From positions 1-34,085 of the forward strand of contig JADGKB010000129.1 of NCBI GenBank assembly GCA_027604185.1: a stretch of 34,085 nucleotides of DNA. The letters are read 5' to 3'. This DNA is from Boothiomyces macroporosus (lineage: Eukaryota; Chytridiomycota; Chytridiomycetes; Rhizophydiales; Terramycetaceae). Positions 10,142-19,340 of this stretch are shown piece after piece. Below the pieces are notes generated by a model. The model was not told where the DNA came from and did not search any database. It was given only the letters and a program-made list of their open reading frames with translations. The position numbers and the translations under genes are program-made. Position 1 is the first letter of the stretch. Each line of letters begins with the position of its first letter.

Positions 10142-10672
10142 CTTGATTTTCGATTCTTTTGTCCTCTATTTAAAGAGGCTTTGTGGCGGTTCACCAAACG
10201 GGGAAGATTTTGATTGGCCAATGCAACGTGGCCTTTCAAATGTGAGTCAACACAATGCACATAAATCAATTAAATACCACATGTAAATCAATTAGTTAAT
10301 ACATGTAAATCAACTGGTTAATACCCACCATGCATTGGCGATGGAACTGTAAAGAATGTTTTAATTGCGCTGTTCTTTACCTCTGTTCTTGCTCACCAAA
10401 ATAATAGCTCTCCCCAAAGTCAGTTAACTTTTCTCATACCAAATGGTAAATATCATACTACCACAATAATAGCGAATGGTATTCCGAGTGAGTTCATTAC
10501 CACCAAACGCATCCTGTATGGATTCACAAATTTGAACTAACAGGCAATTGGCGATTACTTGTTCAAGGAGAATTTCTTTGATGAATCACTATCATATAGC
10601 TGCCAACAAGTATTAAGTGAAAACATTTTGCCACCTCCAAAGCAACTCAAAACTTTTTACTTTGAAACTGAA
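10142..10672. promoter_or_regulatory. Divergent promoter region of bZIP and small Cys/His protein
   Basis: About 530 bp between the two divergent ATGs. At 10213-10222 is the palindrome ATTGGCCAAT (a CCAAT box on each strand), followed at 10226-10231 by ACGTGG, the core of UPR-type elements; the pairing is suggestive of autoregulation of the bZIP but the spacing is not that of mammalian ERSE. A 22-bp tandem repeat lies at 10259-10322. The frame of the downstream gene is open back to 10544, directly after an acceptor-like gaactaacag, so an upstream exon is possible (see that gene). Confidence 0.5.
10259..10322 (+). repeat. Short tandem repeat, 22-bp unit
   Basis: Two 22-bp units (10279-10300 and 10301-10322) beginning acatgtaaatcaa differ at only two positions. 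A shorter, more degenerate copy (acataaatcaattaaata) precedes them from 10259. It lies in the divergent promoter, so the repeated ATGTAAATCA core may be a protein-binding site. Confidence 0.75.
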
Positions 10673-11011
10673 ATGTCCGAAGCTCCAGTAGTCTTTTTAC
10701 ATTCGCATAATGTTGATAACCCACTTGATATTTGTACAGACCCTAACTGCGAAGCTCCTAAAGTCCCCATAAAACCGCCAAAGCACAAAAAGAAAAAGTT
10801 CAAGTGTAATGACCCTGCCTGTTTAAATTCACATTCGCATTCACATCAAATAGAGTCTAATTCAGTTGTAGGAAGGACCAGCGCATATTCAGACTTTGCA
10901 TCCACAGTTTCTTCTTATTGTTCGTCTTGCAAAGGAGCGCCAGTTAATGGCTGGCAAATGTCTGATGAATATTATCAAATGGTTAACCAACCAAAAACAA
11001 CTCGCAAGTAA
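10673..11011 (+). CDS. Small Cys/His-rich hypothetical protein
   Basis: ATG at 10673 gives 112 residues. I do not recognise the family. It contains CTDPNC, a Lys/Pro-rich linker, CNDPACLNSHSHSH and a later CSSC, which together look like a zinc-binding arrangement of paired knuckles. The frame is open upstream to 10544 (an extra 43 codons with no ATG) and that point follows gaactaacag, a good acceptor. A first exon at 10476-10487 (MVFR) with donor GTGAGT would work in frame, but its intron would be 56 nt, far outside the local 18-22 nt range. The stop is overlapped by AATAAA, and the CDK7 ATG is only 35 bp downstream on the same strand. Confidence 0.65.
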   Translation: MSEAPVVFLHSHNVDNPLDICTDPNCEAPKVPIKPPKHKKKKFKCNDPACLNSHSHSHQIESNSVVGRTSAYSDFASTVSSYCSSCKGAPVNGWQMSDEYYQMVNQPKTTRK

Positions 11012-11046
11012 ATAAATACGATACTGTTGAAAAGTTTACTTTTTTC

Positions 11047-12105
11047 ATGACTCTAATCTACACCGCCAGCACATTCTCTGATTTCAAAGGATACCAAAAG
11101 GAAAAAAAGATTGGTGAGGGTACATATGCCACTGTATATACCGGACTGGCTTTACCCAGAGCGTCGGATGAGCAACCAGTCAAAGTAGCAATAAAAAAGA
11201 TGAAACCAGGATTGTTCAAGGATGGATTGGATATGTCTGGGATTCGAGAAATTAAATATCTTCAAGAACTGCGACATACGAATATAATTCTTTTGCACGA
11301 TGTATTCTGCCAGAAGCAGGCACTGCACTTGGTCCTCGAGTTCCTAGATGCTGATCTCGAAATGATCATAAAGAATAAAGGAGTAGTGTTTAGTGGAGCA
11401 GATATAAAGTCGTGGATGATGATGCTATTAAGGGGGGTGAATCACTGTCATAGGAATAATATTCTACACAGGGTACTCTTTGTTAACGTAGGATTTAAAA
11501 CCAAACAACTTGCTTTTGGCGTCAGATGGAACACTAAAAATTGCAGATTTTGGGTTAGCTAGGATATTTGGAGATCCTCGTCACGGAATGACCTCGCAAG
11601 TGGTAACTCTGTGGTATAGAAGTCCCGAATTGCTGCTAGGATCCAAATTATATGGAGGTGCAGTAGATATCTGGTCGGTTGGGTGTATATTTGGTGAACT
11701 AATGTAATTACTGCTAACATCAGGTTACGCACTCCTTATTTTGCAAGCGAGACAGAAATTGGGCAATTGACCACCATAATGAGGGCAAGAGGTACCCCAA
11801 AGGAATCCGATTGGCCAGGAATGAAGCAGCTGCCAGATTATTTTGAATTTACTCAGTACCCTGGAGCTCCATCGCGGCAGATCTTTACAGCCGCCAGCGC
11901 TGATGCCCTAGAGTTACTGGATGCTATGCTCCTGTATGACCCATTGAAAAGACCTACTGCTGAACAAGCCCTGGAGTATGAGTACTTTAAGATTTACCCA
12001 CGGCCGACAAAACCAAGTAAGCTACCCAGAGATGTTGGAAAGAATGATAATAAGCGTAAAGCAGAAGATGATGGCAATAAAATAGCCAAGAAATTATTCC
12101 AATAA
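11047..12105 (+). CDS. CDK7: Cyclin-dependent kinase 7 (CAK / TFIIH kinase, Kin28-like)
   Basis: Three exons, 11047-11472, 11492-11703 and 11724-12105, with introns of 19 nt (11473-11491) and 20 nt (11704-11723), give 339 residues. Motifs in order: [20 protein letters not shown], the PSTAIRE-helix equivalent [21 protein letters not shown] restored across intron 1, DFGLAR, and the T-loop [25 protein letters not shown] and the LPDYFEF...PGAP C-lobe signatures are typical of CDK7. Known role: kinase of TFIIH that phosphorylates the RNA polymerase II C-terminal repeats and, in many lineages, other CDKs. The length matches the family. AATAAA overlaps the TAA stop (12101-12106). Confidence 0.95.
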
Positions 12106-12190
12106 ACATAGTATTCAATAGTGATCCAGTGCATGAATCACCGTTAGAATCTCATGATTTAATTATTTTTACCGCCCACGCGCAGTTTAA

Positions 12191-12200
12191 CTATAAAAGG
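12191..12200 (+). promoter_or_regulatory. TATA box of citrate synthase gene
   Basis: ctataaaagg is a near-perfect TATA element only 20 bp before the ATG at 12220, inside the 114-bp gap after CDK7. If it works at normal spacing, the 5' UTR would be almost absent. Confidence 0.6.
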
Positions 12201-12219
12201 CCACAATTTTCAAGATAGC

Positions 12220-13704
12220 ATGGCTCCCACAATAGCGAGAAACACTATAACGGTGTCGGATAACCGAACAGGGAAAACCATTGAAATACCAATTGAGAAT
12301 GGTGCAGTCCCTGCAACGGCATTTCAACAACTAAAGAAAGACAAGCAAGGAATTCGGTACTCCATTTCTAACCCAGTATCTTTGATCCTGCATATGTAAA
12401 TACCGCAGTCGTCAATTCAAAGATTTGTGAAATTGATGGAGATGAAGGTATTCTTAGGTACCGAGGATATCCGATCGAGCAATTGGCTGAAAATTCCAAT
12501 TACCTTGAAGTTGCATACTTGCTGATTTATGGAGAATTACCATCTAGACAGCAGTATGCTGCTTGGTACTCCAACGTAATGCACCACACCTTCGTACACA
12601 CCAAAGTCAATGAAATGATGAAGTCTTTTAGATACGATGCTCATCCTATGGGAATGTTTATTTCTTCCGTTTCCGCAATGTCTACATTTCATCCAGAAGC
12701 AAATCCTGCCTTAGCAGTACAAGCATTTAATATAGGGAAACGACATTTACAAAAAGGACATTCAGTTGCGCAACAAACAGATTGCAAGACTGATGGGAAA
12801 AGTGCCTACGATTGCTGCCAATTGCTATCGTCATCGAATTGGAAGATCTTACAATGATCCTGCGGACGGAATGGGGTACACAGAGAACTTTTTGTATATG
12901 ATGGATCATCTTAATGAACCAAACTACAAACCAAATCCCAAGTTGGTCAAAGCGCTGGATGTATTGTTTATCCTGCATGCTGATCATGAATTGAACTGTT
13001 CAACAGCAGCAATGAGACATATTGGGTCCAGTTTAGTTGATCCTTACTCTGCAGTAGCCGGTGCCGCCTCAGCGCTCTACGGCCCTTTACACGGTGGTGC
13101 TAATGAAGTAAACAGGGCTAACTTAGGCGGTATTAAGAATGCTAGAGGAAATTGGAACTGTTGCAAAAGTGGGAGAATTTGTAGAACAAGTCAAGCAAAG
13201 AAAGCGAAAGTTGATGGGATTCGGACATCGCGTGTACAAGAACTATGATCCAAGAGCCAAAATTATTCGTAAAATAGCCTTTGAAGTGTTTGAGGTTGTA
13301 GGCAAAGAACCTCTTGTTGAAGTTGCAGTTGAACTGGAACGAATTGCTCTGTCAGACGAATACTTTATCCAAAAGAAGCTATATCCAAACGTAGATTGTA
13401 CAATCACTCTAATTTAGTTTACTCTGGATTGATTTACAAGGCTATGGGATTCCCTACAGACTTTTTTCCCGTGCTTTTTGCCATCCCAAGAGTTTCTGGA
13501 TGGATTGCGTACGTGAATCGTTAATTTAGGCACTGGAAAGAAGAGCTAGATGACCCAAAAGCAAAAATATGGAGACCTCGTCAAGTTTATACCGGAGAAG
13601 GGAAACGCGAGTATATTCCTATTCAACAGCGCTCCGAAGCACCAATCAAGACTTCATTTGACAAGCATCCCTTCCGCAAAAGATCAGCGGCTGCCAAACT
13701 TTAA
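12220..13704 (+). CDS. Citrate synthase, bacterial/glyoxysomal type, with peroxisomal AKL signal
   Basis: Six exons (12220-12356, 12377-12716, 12736-13107, 13127-13397, 13418-13508, 13530-13704) with introns of 20, 19, 19, 20 and 21 nt give 461 residues. It condenses acetyl-CoA and oxaloacetate to citrate. The N-terminus ([15 protein letters not shown]) and [20 protein letters not shown] place it with the GltA-like/plant glyoxysomal/Dictyostelium type rather than the usual fungal mitochondrial type. Catalytic residues are visible: His in [11 protein letters not shown], His in GFGHRVYK and Asp in NVDFYSG. The C-terminus ...RSAAKL ends in a PTS1-like AKL and no mitochondrial presequence is apparent, so a peroxisomal role (glyoxylate cycle, fat use) is inferred. 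Without splicing the gene reads as badly frameshifted. Confidence 0.95.
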
Positions 13705-14459
13705 ATATATCTTTTTGTTCAAAAAAAGCTTTTATCTTTTAATAGTGCTCGCTCTGCAAATCAAGATGATCGGCGCAGAGTACTCCAACAAACATCATAT
13801 CCGATAGTTCCGCTCATTAATATTCAGTAGATCAACGTATGAAATGTTCTCAAAAATGTTTTTCATTTCCCAGCATTATTTTTAATTTGGCCGACGCATT
13901 GGAAGGTCATTTATACGCCCCCACACATCAATGAATCAATCCTTTGACAACGGTTGTAGATCAGTACAAGGTTTAGACTTTCCAGGTTGCTGTGCTATCT
14001 AGTAAATTTCAATTTTCCTTTTTGGATTAAATGAGTACGGCAATCACATGTAAAAAGTTGAATCAAATAAATCTAGTCAATCACCAATTAATATCCATAA
14101 TTCGAATCTATTTATAATTAATATCATGTCAATCAGATCCTTTAATATTAGTTGTAGAACGTGTCTTTGTCTGCATATCCAATTTTGGGGTTCCTACCAG
14201 CAAAACGTTCTTATGATATATTCGTGCAGGATACCAGTAACTCATCGGGACTGTTTCTAATTCTGATCAACAACAGAACCAAGAGCCAGTGTCAAGTTTG
14301 GTGGAAGGATGCAACTGCCTTCCAATGCAGGCTGACTACATTTGATTGGCTGAGCCACTTCTTTTGTGTTTTTCTCATTCTTTGCGACTCCGCTAGGGAA
14401 GTGGCTCAGAACCCCCCTTGATGTTCATAATGCTTCAAATTTTTTACTTTCCAGAAAAA
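13705..14459. other. Intergenic region with a 12-bp inverted repeat
   Basis: 755 bp with no gene I can support. The 13702-13807 part only continues a shadow frame of the citrate synthase end. A 43-codon Cys-rich frame starts at ATG 14126 downstream of a TATA-like tttataatt, but shows no family features; joining it to a second short frame would need a 40-nt intron, unlike any other here. A perfect 12-bp inverted repeat lies at 14350-14361/14398-14409. Confidence 0.5.
14350..14409. repeat. Perfect 12-bp inverted repeat with 36-nt loop
   Basis: ctgagccacttc (14350-14361) is perfectly complementary to gaagtggctcag (14398-14409). Transcribed on either strand it forms a strong hairpin, preceded by an ATTGG box and followed by a run of six C. 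I do not recognise it as a known small RNA. Confidence 0.7.
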
Positions 14460-14693
14460 ATGACACAAGTAATGGAGGAATATACTATATCGCTAGTCGC
14501 ATACCAGTTAGATAAAAAATCAATCAAATTTAATACAGAGCCAATTATTTATTATACACACTCGGATGAAGAGTATGACCGAACACCCACTGACGAAAGT
14601 AAGCTTGGATACAAGGACGTACTAGAGTTGATGCAGATCAAGTTGGAACTGAGGCAGCAATATGCCAAAGAACAACAATTGTACTTAGAATAA
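14460..14693 (+). CDS. Small hypothetical protein
   Basis: ATG at 14460, preceded by an A-run as in the neighbouring genes, gives 77 residues starting MTQVMEEYTISLVAY. It is charged, with a central EPIIYYTHSDEEYDRTP and a helical C-terminus (LELMQIKLELRQQYAKEQQ). No membrane segment or signal peptide is seen. Family not recognised; the acidic Tyr/Asp-rich centre looks like a short binding motif rather than an enzyme. AATAAA overlaps the TAA stop exactly as in several surrounding genes, which supports it being real. Confidence 0.6.
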   Translation: MTQVMEEYTISLVAYQLDKKSIKFNTEPIIYYTHSDEEYDRTPTDESKLGYKDVLELMQIKLELRQQYAKEQQLYLE

Positions 14694-15036
14694 ATTTATT
14701 TTTTAACTCGTCCTTATGTCTGTGTGTTTTTAATCTTGCATACAAGATCAAATTTTAATCACAAGGTACTTGAAATTAATGGGATTAATCAATTGGACAG
14801 TTTATACTTTTTGGATTGCGTAATCTGGGTAATAATATTGAATGTTGTCCTTAGTGGGCTCCTCAACAGAATCAACGCTGCAGCTCTGATAGTATTGAAA
14901 TTAATCATACAACTTGCTAGAAAAAAACAACCAATGTATGAACGACTTTTTTGGGGCTAGAGTGCAATATCCTGTGGCGGGAATACAAACTCAACAAAAA
15001 AACTAATTAAAACGATTGAATAGGCTAAAAATTGCT
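14694..15036 (+). other. Region with a possible tiny membrane-protein gene
   Basis: An open frame to the stop at 14960 encodes a hydrophobic helix (INAAALIVLKLIIQLARKK) and a tail PMYERLFWG, but has no in-frame ATG. ATG 14779 (MGLINWTVYTFWI) would join it in frame through a 35-nt GT-AG intron (14820-14854), longer than the local norm. It could be a short mitochondrial or ER membrane protein, or chance. The rest is the 3' flank of the PITH gene on the other strand. Confidence 0.25.
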
Positions 15037-15895
15037 TTAATTGTCACCAGGCTTTGGAACCAATTGACTAGGATTAAGAATACTTACTTGACATCTTTAG
15101 TTGCCTCAATAGGAGTACCGTAGAGCACCAACCTATCCAATACAGTTACATCTTCGCCAGATTGGTTATCTTGAACGAAAATAGAAATTTGGAACACGTT
15201 CTGGTACTTTACAAACTTTAGGTTGACTGGGTTGGCTTCTGGTTGTAAATCGCTTTCTTTGAGGGTAATAGTATCAATTGGGTTGTCATCTACATCGTCA
15301 AATGAGACTGTTCTATTGATAAAGGTCTTGATTGTCTTTGGACCGTCTTGTTAGAGTAAGATACCTTTTCCAGCAGTTAATTTCAAACTGAATACTTTTA
15401 CTGGTTGGTTGAAATAAACAGTAATCAACAATTGCTCATCCGCATCACTCTTCAACACCCCTTCCTTTTGGAAAATATTGCTTACTGGATGTTTATCATC
15501 ACTGTTCAAGCATTCCAACTGTCTAGAAATAAACGGCTGCAAATCAGCGTATCCGTTTGCTGAAGAACTAGCTACAGGTTGACTGGCTAATTTTGTAAGA
15601 GTGCTCAAAAGTTGATTCTTGTCTGCTCCAACAACTTCCCCAAGCTTCTTTCCATTTCGGTAAAAGTGAAAAGTAGGTAATGCTGTAATGCGGCAAGATC
15701 TAGTGTTAACCCTGGTTACTGTGCAATTTCCTTTTGCTTGTCCACATCAACGATAAACTTTTCAACGTCCAGACTTTCAACTACTGGCTTCATAACTTTA
15801 CATGGTCCGCACCAATCCGCAGAGAAATCAATAAGAACAAGTTTATCTTGGTTGATTGCGTTTGTAAATTCTTGGACAGAGTTGATTTCCAACAT
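15037..15895 (-). CDS. TXNL1: Thioredoxin-like protein with PITH domain (TXNL1-like)
   Basis: Four exons (15895-15720, 15699-15365, 15346-15088, 15067-15037) with introns of 20, 18 and 20 nt give 266 residues. The N-terminal ~105 residues are a thioredoxin fold with active site DFSADWCGPCKVMKP and ITALPTFHFYRNGKKLGE. The C-terminal ~155 residues are the PITH domain (QPFISRQLECLNSD..., KTIKTFINRTVSFDDVDD, FVQDNQSGEDVTVLDRL, LYGTPIEATKDV), which docks this family on the 26S proteasome. The 18-nt intron (15347-15364) is the shortest in the window. The last intron uses donor GTAAGT; without it the protein would end at TAA 15086-15084, three residues after KDV, so alternative ends are possible. 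Divergent from SSU72 across 139 bp. Confidence 0.93.
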
Positions 15896-16034
15896 TAGAT
15901 TCAAGATTCCAGGGTAAAAAAAGATAAAAAATTTAAAGTTTAAAAACTAAATACAAAGTATATGATCATGTGATCTAGTTTCCACTTATATACTTTTTTA
16001 ATTCTAGTCATATTTTTTTGAATCTAAAAAAAGT

Positions 16035-16675
16035 ATGGACAGAGAGTACAAATTGGCCGTTGTGTGTGCCAGCAACCAGAATAGAAGTATGGAAGCTCAC
16101 AATACACTAAGAAACCATGGGTACACTTGTTCGTCCTATGGTACTGGGTCTGCTGTCCGTTTACCTGGGGTAATGAGTTTCTAACTTAGCCGACTAGACA
16201 GCAACCAAACGTATACAAATTTGGAGTACCTTACAACGTAATGTACAATGATCTGTATAGGAAGGATGTGAGATTGTATACGCAAAATGGAATCTTGAAT
16301 ATGTTGGATAGAAACAGAAAGATTAAATTGGCACCAGAAAGGTTTCAAGATAACCAAGACCAGTTTGAAATTGTTATTACTTGCGAAGAGCGTGTATTTG
16401 ATGCGGCTTTGGAAGGTTTATAATACTAATACGAGATATATTGAACAAGGCAACGGTATTTAAAAAGCCAGTACATGTAATCAACGTGGAGATTATTGAT
16501 AACCACGAGCATGCGCTTATTGGTGGTCAATTGATTTTGCAGTTGGTGGAGATGGTTATTTTTTTTAATGTAGATTTATCAAAGTTCAGATTTGGATCAT
16601 GAAATGGATACGCTGCTGGAAGAATTCAGGCAAAAAACGCAAGCCAGCATTTTGTACTCTTACGCAGTCATGTAA
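16035..16675 (+). CDS. SSU72: RNA polymerase II CTD phosphatase SSU72
   Basis: Four exons (16035-16169, 16190-16415, 16436-16554, 16574-16675) with introns of 20, 20 and 19 nt give 193 residues, close to the usual ~195-205. The N-terminus [14 protein letters not shown] contains the CX5R phosphatase loop with catalytic Cys; [14 protein letters not shown] and [17 protein letters not shown] are signature blocks, and the C-terminus has [20 protein letters not shown]. Known function: dephosphorylates Ser5/Ser7 of the polymerase II tail within the 3'-end processing complex. The ATG follows a run of A (aaaaaaagtATG), a start context shared with several neighbours. Confidence 0.96.
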
Positions 16676-16826
16676 TATAATATTATTGAATTTCAGATAC
16701 ACTCTTTTTGTTTATCCACACTTGAACTCAACTTCACTATGTTACTGCGCTGTGGCTAAAGGTGTAAAGTGAATCACTCCCATCACATTTGTTACATAAA
16801 AAAAGTTTGAAAAAACAAAAAAAAAT

Positions 16827-18131
16827 ATGAAGTTGGGAGGCTACGAATTTTACAAATCCCTGGGGTCTCCAAAGCATCTAGTAGCTCCAATGGTAGAGCA
16901 ATCAGAATTAGCATGGCGGTTACTGTCCCGCAAATACAATGCTCATTTAACTTATACACCAATGTTTCATGCAAAACTATTCAGTGAGAATCAGAAATAC
17001 AGACAGGAAAACTGGATATATAACGAATCAGATAAACCATTAATCGTTCAGTTTTGTGCAAATGACCCTGCTTGTTTTCTTAATGCTGCCAAATTGGTTC
17101 AAGATGTTGCTTGTGCAGTTGATTTGAATCTAGGATGCCCGCAAGGCATTGCAAAGAGAGGGTAAGCTATATTAATATAGTCATTATGGAGCCTTCTTGA
17201 TGGACGATTGGGATACTATTTCTTCAATAGTGAAATTAGCTCACAAGGAACTATCGATACCAATTACTTGTAAAATTAGAATATATCCTGAATTAGAAAA
17301 GACTATTAGATATGCTAAAATGCTGGAAGAAAGTGGGTGTCAGATGTTGACAGTGCATGGAAGGTTTAGGGAACAAAAGGGACAGATGACTGGAATTGCA
17401 GATTGGAAGCAAATTGCTGAAGTGAAAAAAGCGGTTTCGATTCCTGTATTTGCTAACGGCAACATCATGTATTACAAAGACATTGAAAAGTGTATGGAAG
17501 CTACTGGTGTGGATGGTGTTATGAGTGCAGAAGGTAATTTATACAACCCAGCGATATTCCAGCCTGTCCAATACAGCTCATGGTTCTTGGCTGAAGAGTA
17601 CTTGGATATTATAAAGCAGCATCCTGGCTCAGCTGATTTTGCACAAGCAAAAGCACACTTGTTCAAGATTTTCCACAGTGCTTTACCGATATATACAGAC
17701 CTGCGGGAAAAGCTATCCACTGTAAGATCCATGGAAGAAATAGTAGAATTTACACAGGCAATTAAAGATCGACTAATCGCTGATTACGGTAGCGCAAGTA
17801 TTTTTGATGGAGAATACAAAACTGATGGTCGCGGTGTGCGAGAATTACCGGTCTGGGTAGTACAGCCGTATATCAGAAAACCATTGCCAGCTCAAGAACA
17901 AAAGAAGGACCAAACGATTGAAAAACGAAAGACTGACGAGCAAGACCAAAAGAAAAAGAAAGGTACTTTGTTGCTCACTCAGCCAAACTGGACAAGGTAA
18001 TTTGCAAGCAATGCCCCAACGTTTCTTCCATTAAATGCACCAGGGGCTTCTGCAAAAGCTGTTGCCGAAAAGAAGGAAGAGATGAAGCTGATCCTTGCCC
18101 CACTCACTTTTCAACGAAAATTAATAAATAA
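16827..18131 (+). CDS. DUS1: tRNA-dihydrouridine synthase 1 with C-terminal Cys cluster
   Basis: Three exons (16827-17161, 17181-17962, 17983-18131) with introns of 19 and 20 nt give 421 residues. The flavin TIM barrel shows [10 protein letters not shown] near the start, then [25 protein letters not shown] across intron 1 with the catalytic Cys, [26 protein letters not shown] and FANGNI. It reduces uridine 16/17 in tRNA using FMN and NADPH. Intron 2 (17963-17982) is needed to reach a C-terminal module [12 protein letters not shown]...CKSCC...CPTH, a probable zinc site also present at the end of animal DUS1L proteins; reading through would stop at 18000 and lose it. AATAAA abuts the stop. Confidence 0.94.
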
Positions 18132-18258
18132 CGACGATAAAGTAATACTTTTCTCTTGTGAGCACTAGAATTGCGATTCAAATCACTGTTTGCTGAATAC
18201 GATTTTCTGCAATTTGAGAGCAAAATCCTTTCCCATTTTCAACTGATAAATTAAAAAA

Positions 18259-19323
18259 ATGACTACTCAGCTTAAACAAGTACTGATGCAGCCAAATCTG
18301 CTTACACCAGAAATAGCAAATGCAATCACTTCAGAAATTATGAAAGGCAATTTGGGGCATTCGCAAATTGGAGCTTTTCTAGCTACATTGAAATTATTAG
18401 GAAAGGAATCGCAACCATCATACATTGCCTCCATTGCCAAGTCAATGAGAGATGCTGCATTAAAGGTTGAAACTGATTACGAATTGGTTGATATTGTGGG
18501 AACTGGTGGTGATGGACAAGATACATTTAATGTATCAACTGCTGCATCCATCGTCGCTGCAGGTGCTGGATGTAAAGTCGCAAAGGTACTCTACATTAAC
18601 GTAGCATGGAAACAGAGCCAGCTCTTCTTCTTGCGGCTCGGCAGATGTGTTGGAAGCACTTGGATGCAAAATTCAAAATGTATCGCCAGAACTATGCACA
18701 AAAATACTCGACAATGGAAACTTTTGTTTCTTGTTTGCTCAAGTGTTTCATCCTTCAATGAAGTTTTTATCTGTGCCTAGAAAAGAACTTGGTGTTCGTA
18801 CAATCTTCAATATCTTGGGGCCTTTGACTAACCCTGCCAAAGCATCCAAGATGATTGTTGGTGTATATAAAAGGGATTTGGGAAGAATTATGGCCGAAAC
18901 ACTTATCCTATTGGGTGTAAAGAGGGCTTGGGTTGTCTGCGGTGGAATAGGATTGGACGAAGTACTTGATATTAACGTTAGATTAGTCCCGAAGGCGAAA
19001 CTTTTGTATGGGAAACCCAGGCAGATGGTAGCATTGCTGAACTAGTGATATCACCAAAAGATTTTGGGCTTCCTGAACATCCTTTGTCTGCTGTGAAAGG
19101 AGGTGATGCTGCTCATAATTCAAACACTATGACGGACTTGCTGGATGGAAATTTAAGCGGACCAGTGTTGGATTTCGTTCTCTTGAATTCCGCAGCTTTG
19201 CTATTCGTATCTGGAAAAGTCACTTCGCTCCCAGACGGCGTTGAATTGGCTCGTAAAAGCATCAATGATGGCCAAGCAAAAGAAGCGTTGGCGTCCTTTA
19301 TAAAAATGTCCAAAGAACTTTGA
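18259..19323 (+). CDS. TRP4: Anthranilate phosphoribosyltransferase (tryptophan biosynthesis)
   Basis: Three exons (18259-18585, 18605-18961, 18982-19323) with introns of 19 and 20 nt give 341 residues. It transfers phosphoribose from PRPP to anthranilate, the second step of tryptophan synthesis. Motifs: DIVGTGGDGQDTFNVSTAAS (PRPP-binding GTGGD), KVAK-HGNRASSSSCGSADVLEALG restored across intron 1, FLFAQVFHPSMKF, VRTIFNILGPLTNPA and GGIGLDE. Free-standing TRP4 is the usual fungal arrangement. Its presence suggests the organism can make tryptophan, against a highly reduced parasite. AATAAA begins 7 nt after the TGA, inside the 17-bp gap before NAA25. Confidence 0.96.
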
Positions 19324-19340
19324 GAAAAAAATAAAATCTA

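Noticed and set aside
10488..10543. 56-nt intron giving a longer Cys/His-rich protein
   Set aside because: Donor and acceptor look acceptable but the length is far outside the 18-22 nt range; kept only as a possibility.
12220..13704. Citrate synthase looks like a pseudogene broken into frames
   Set aside because: Every break coincides with a 19-21 nt GT..AG segment whose removal restores conserved family motifs, including both catalytic histidines and the aspartate.
13550..13807. Open frame after citrate synthase exon 6
   Set aside because: It overlaps exon 6 out of frame and continues into low-complexity sequence.
17998..18009. DUS1 ending at TAA 18000, or a 12-nt intron beginning there
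   Set aside because: A 20-nt intron at 17963-17982 with branch-like ctcac and CAG acceptor reads into a coherent Cys-rich module; a 12-nt removal does not restore that frame.
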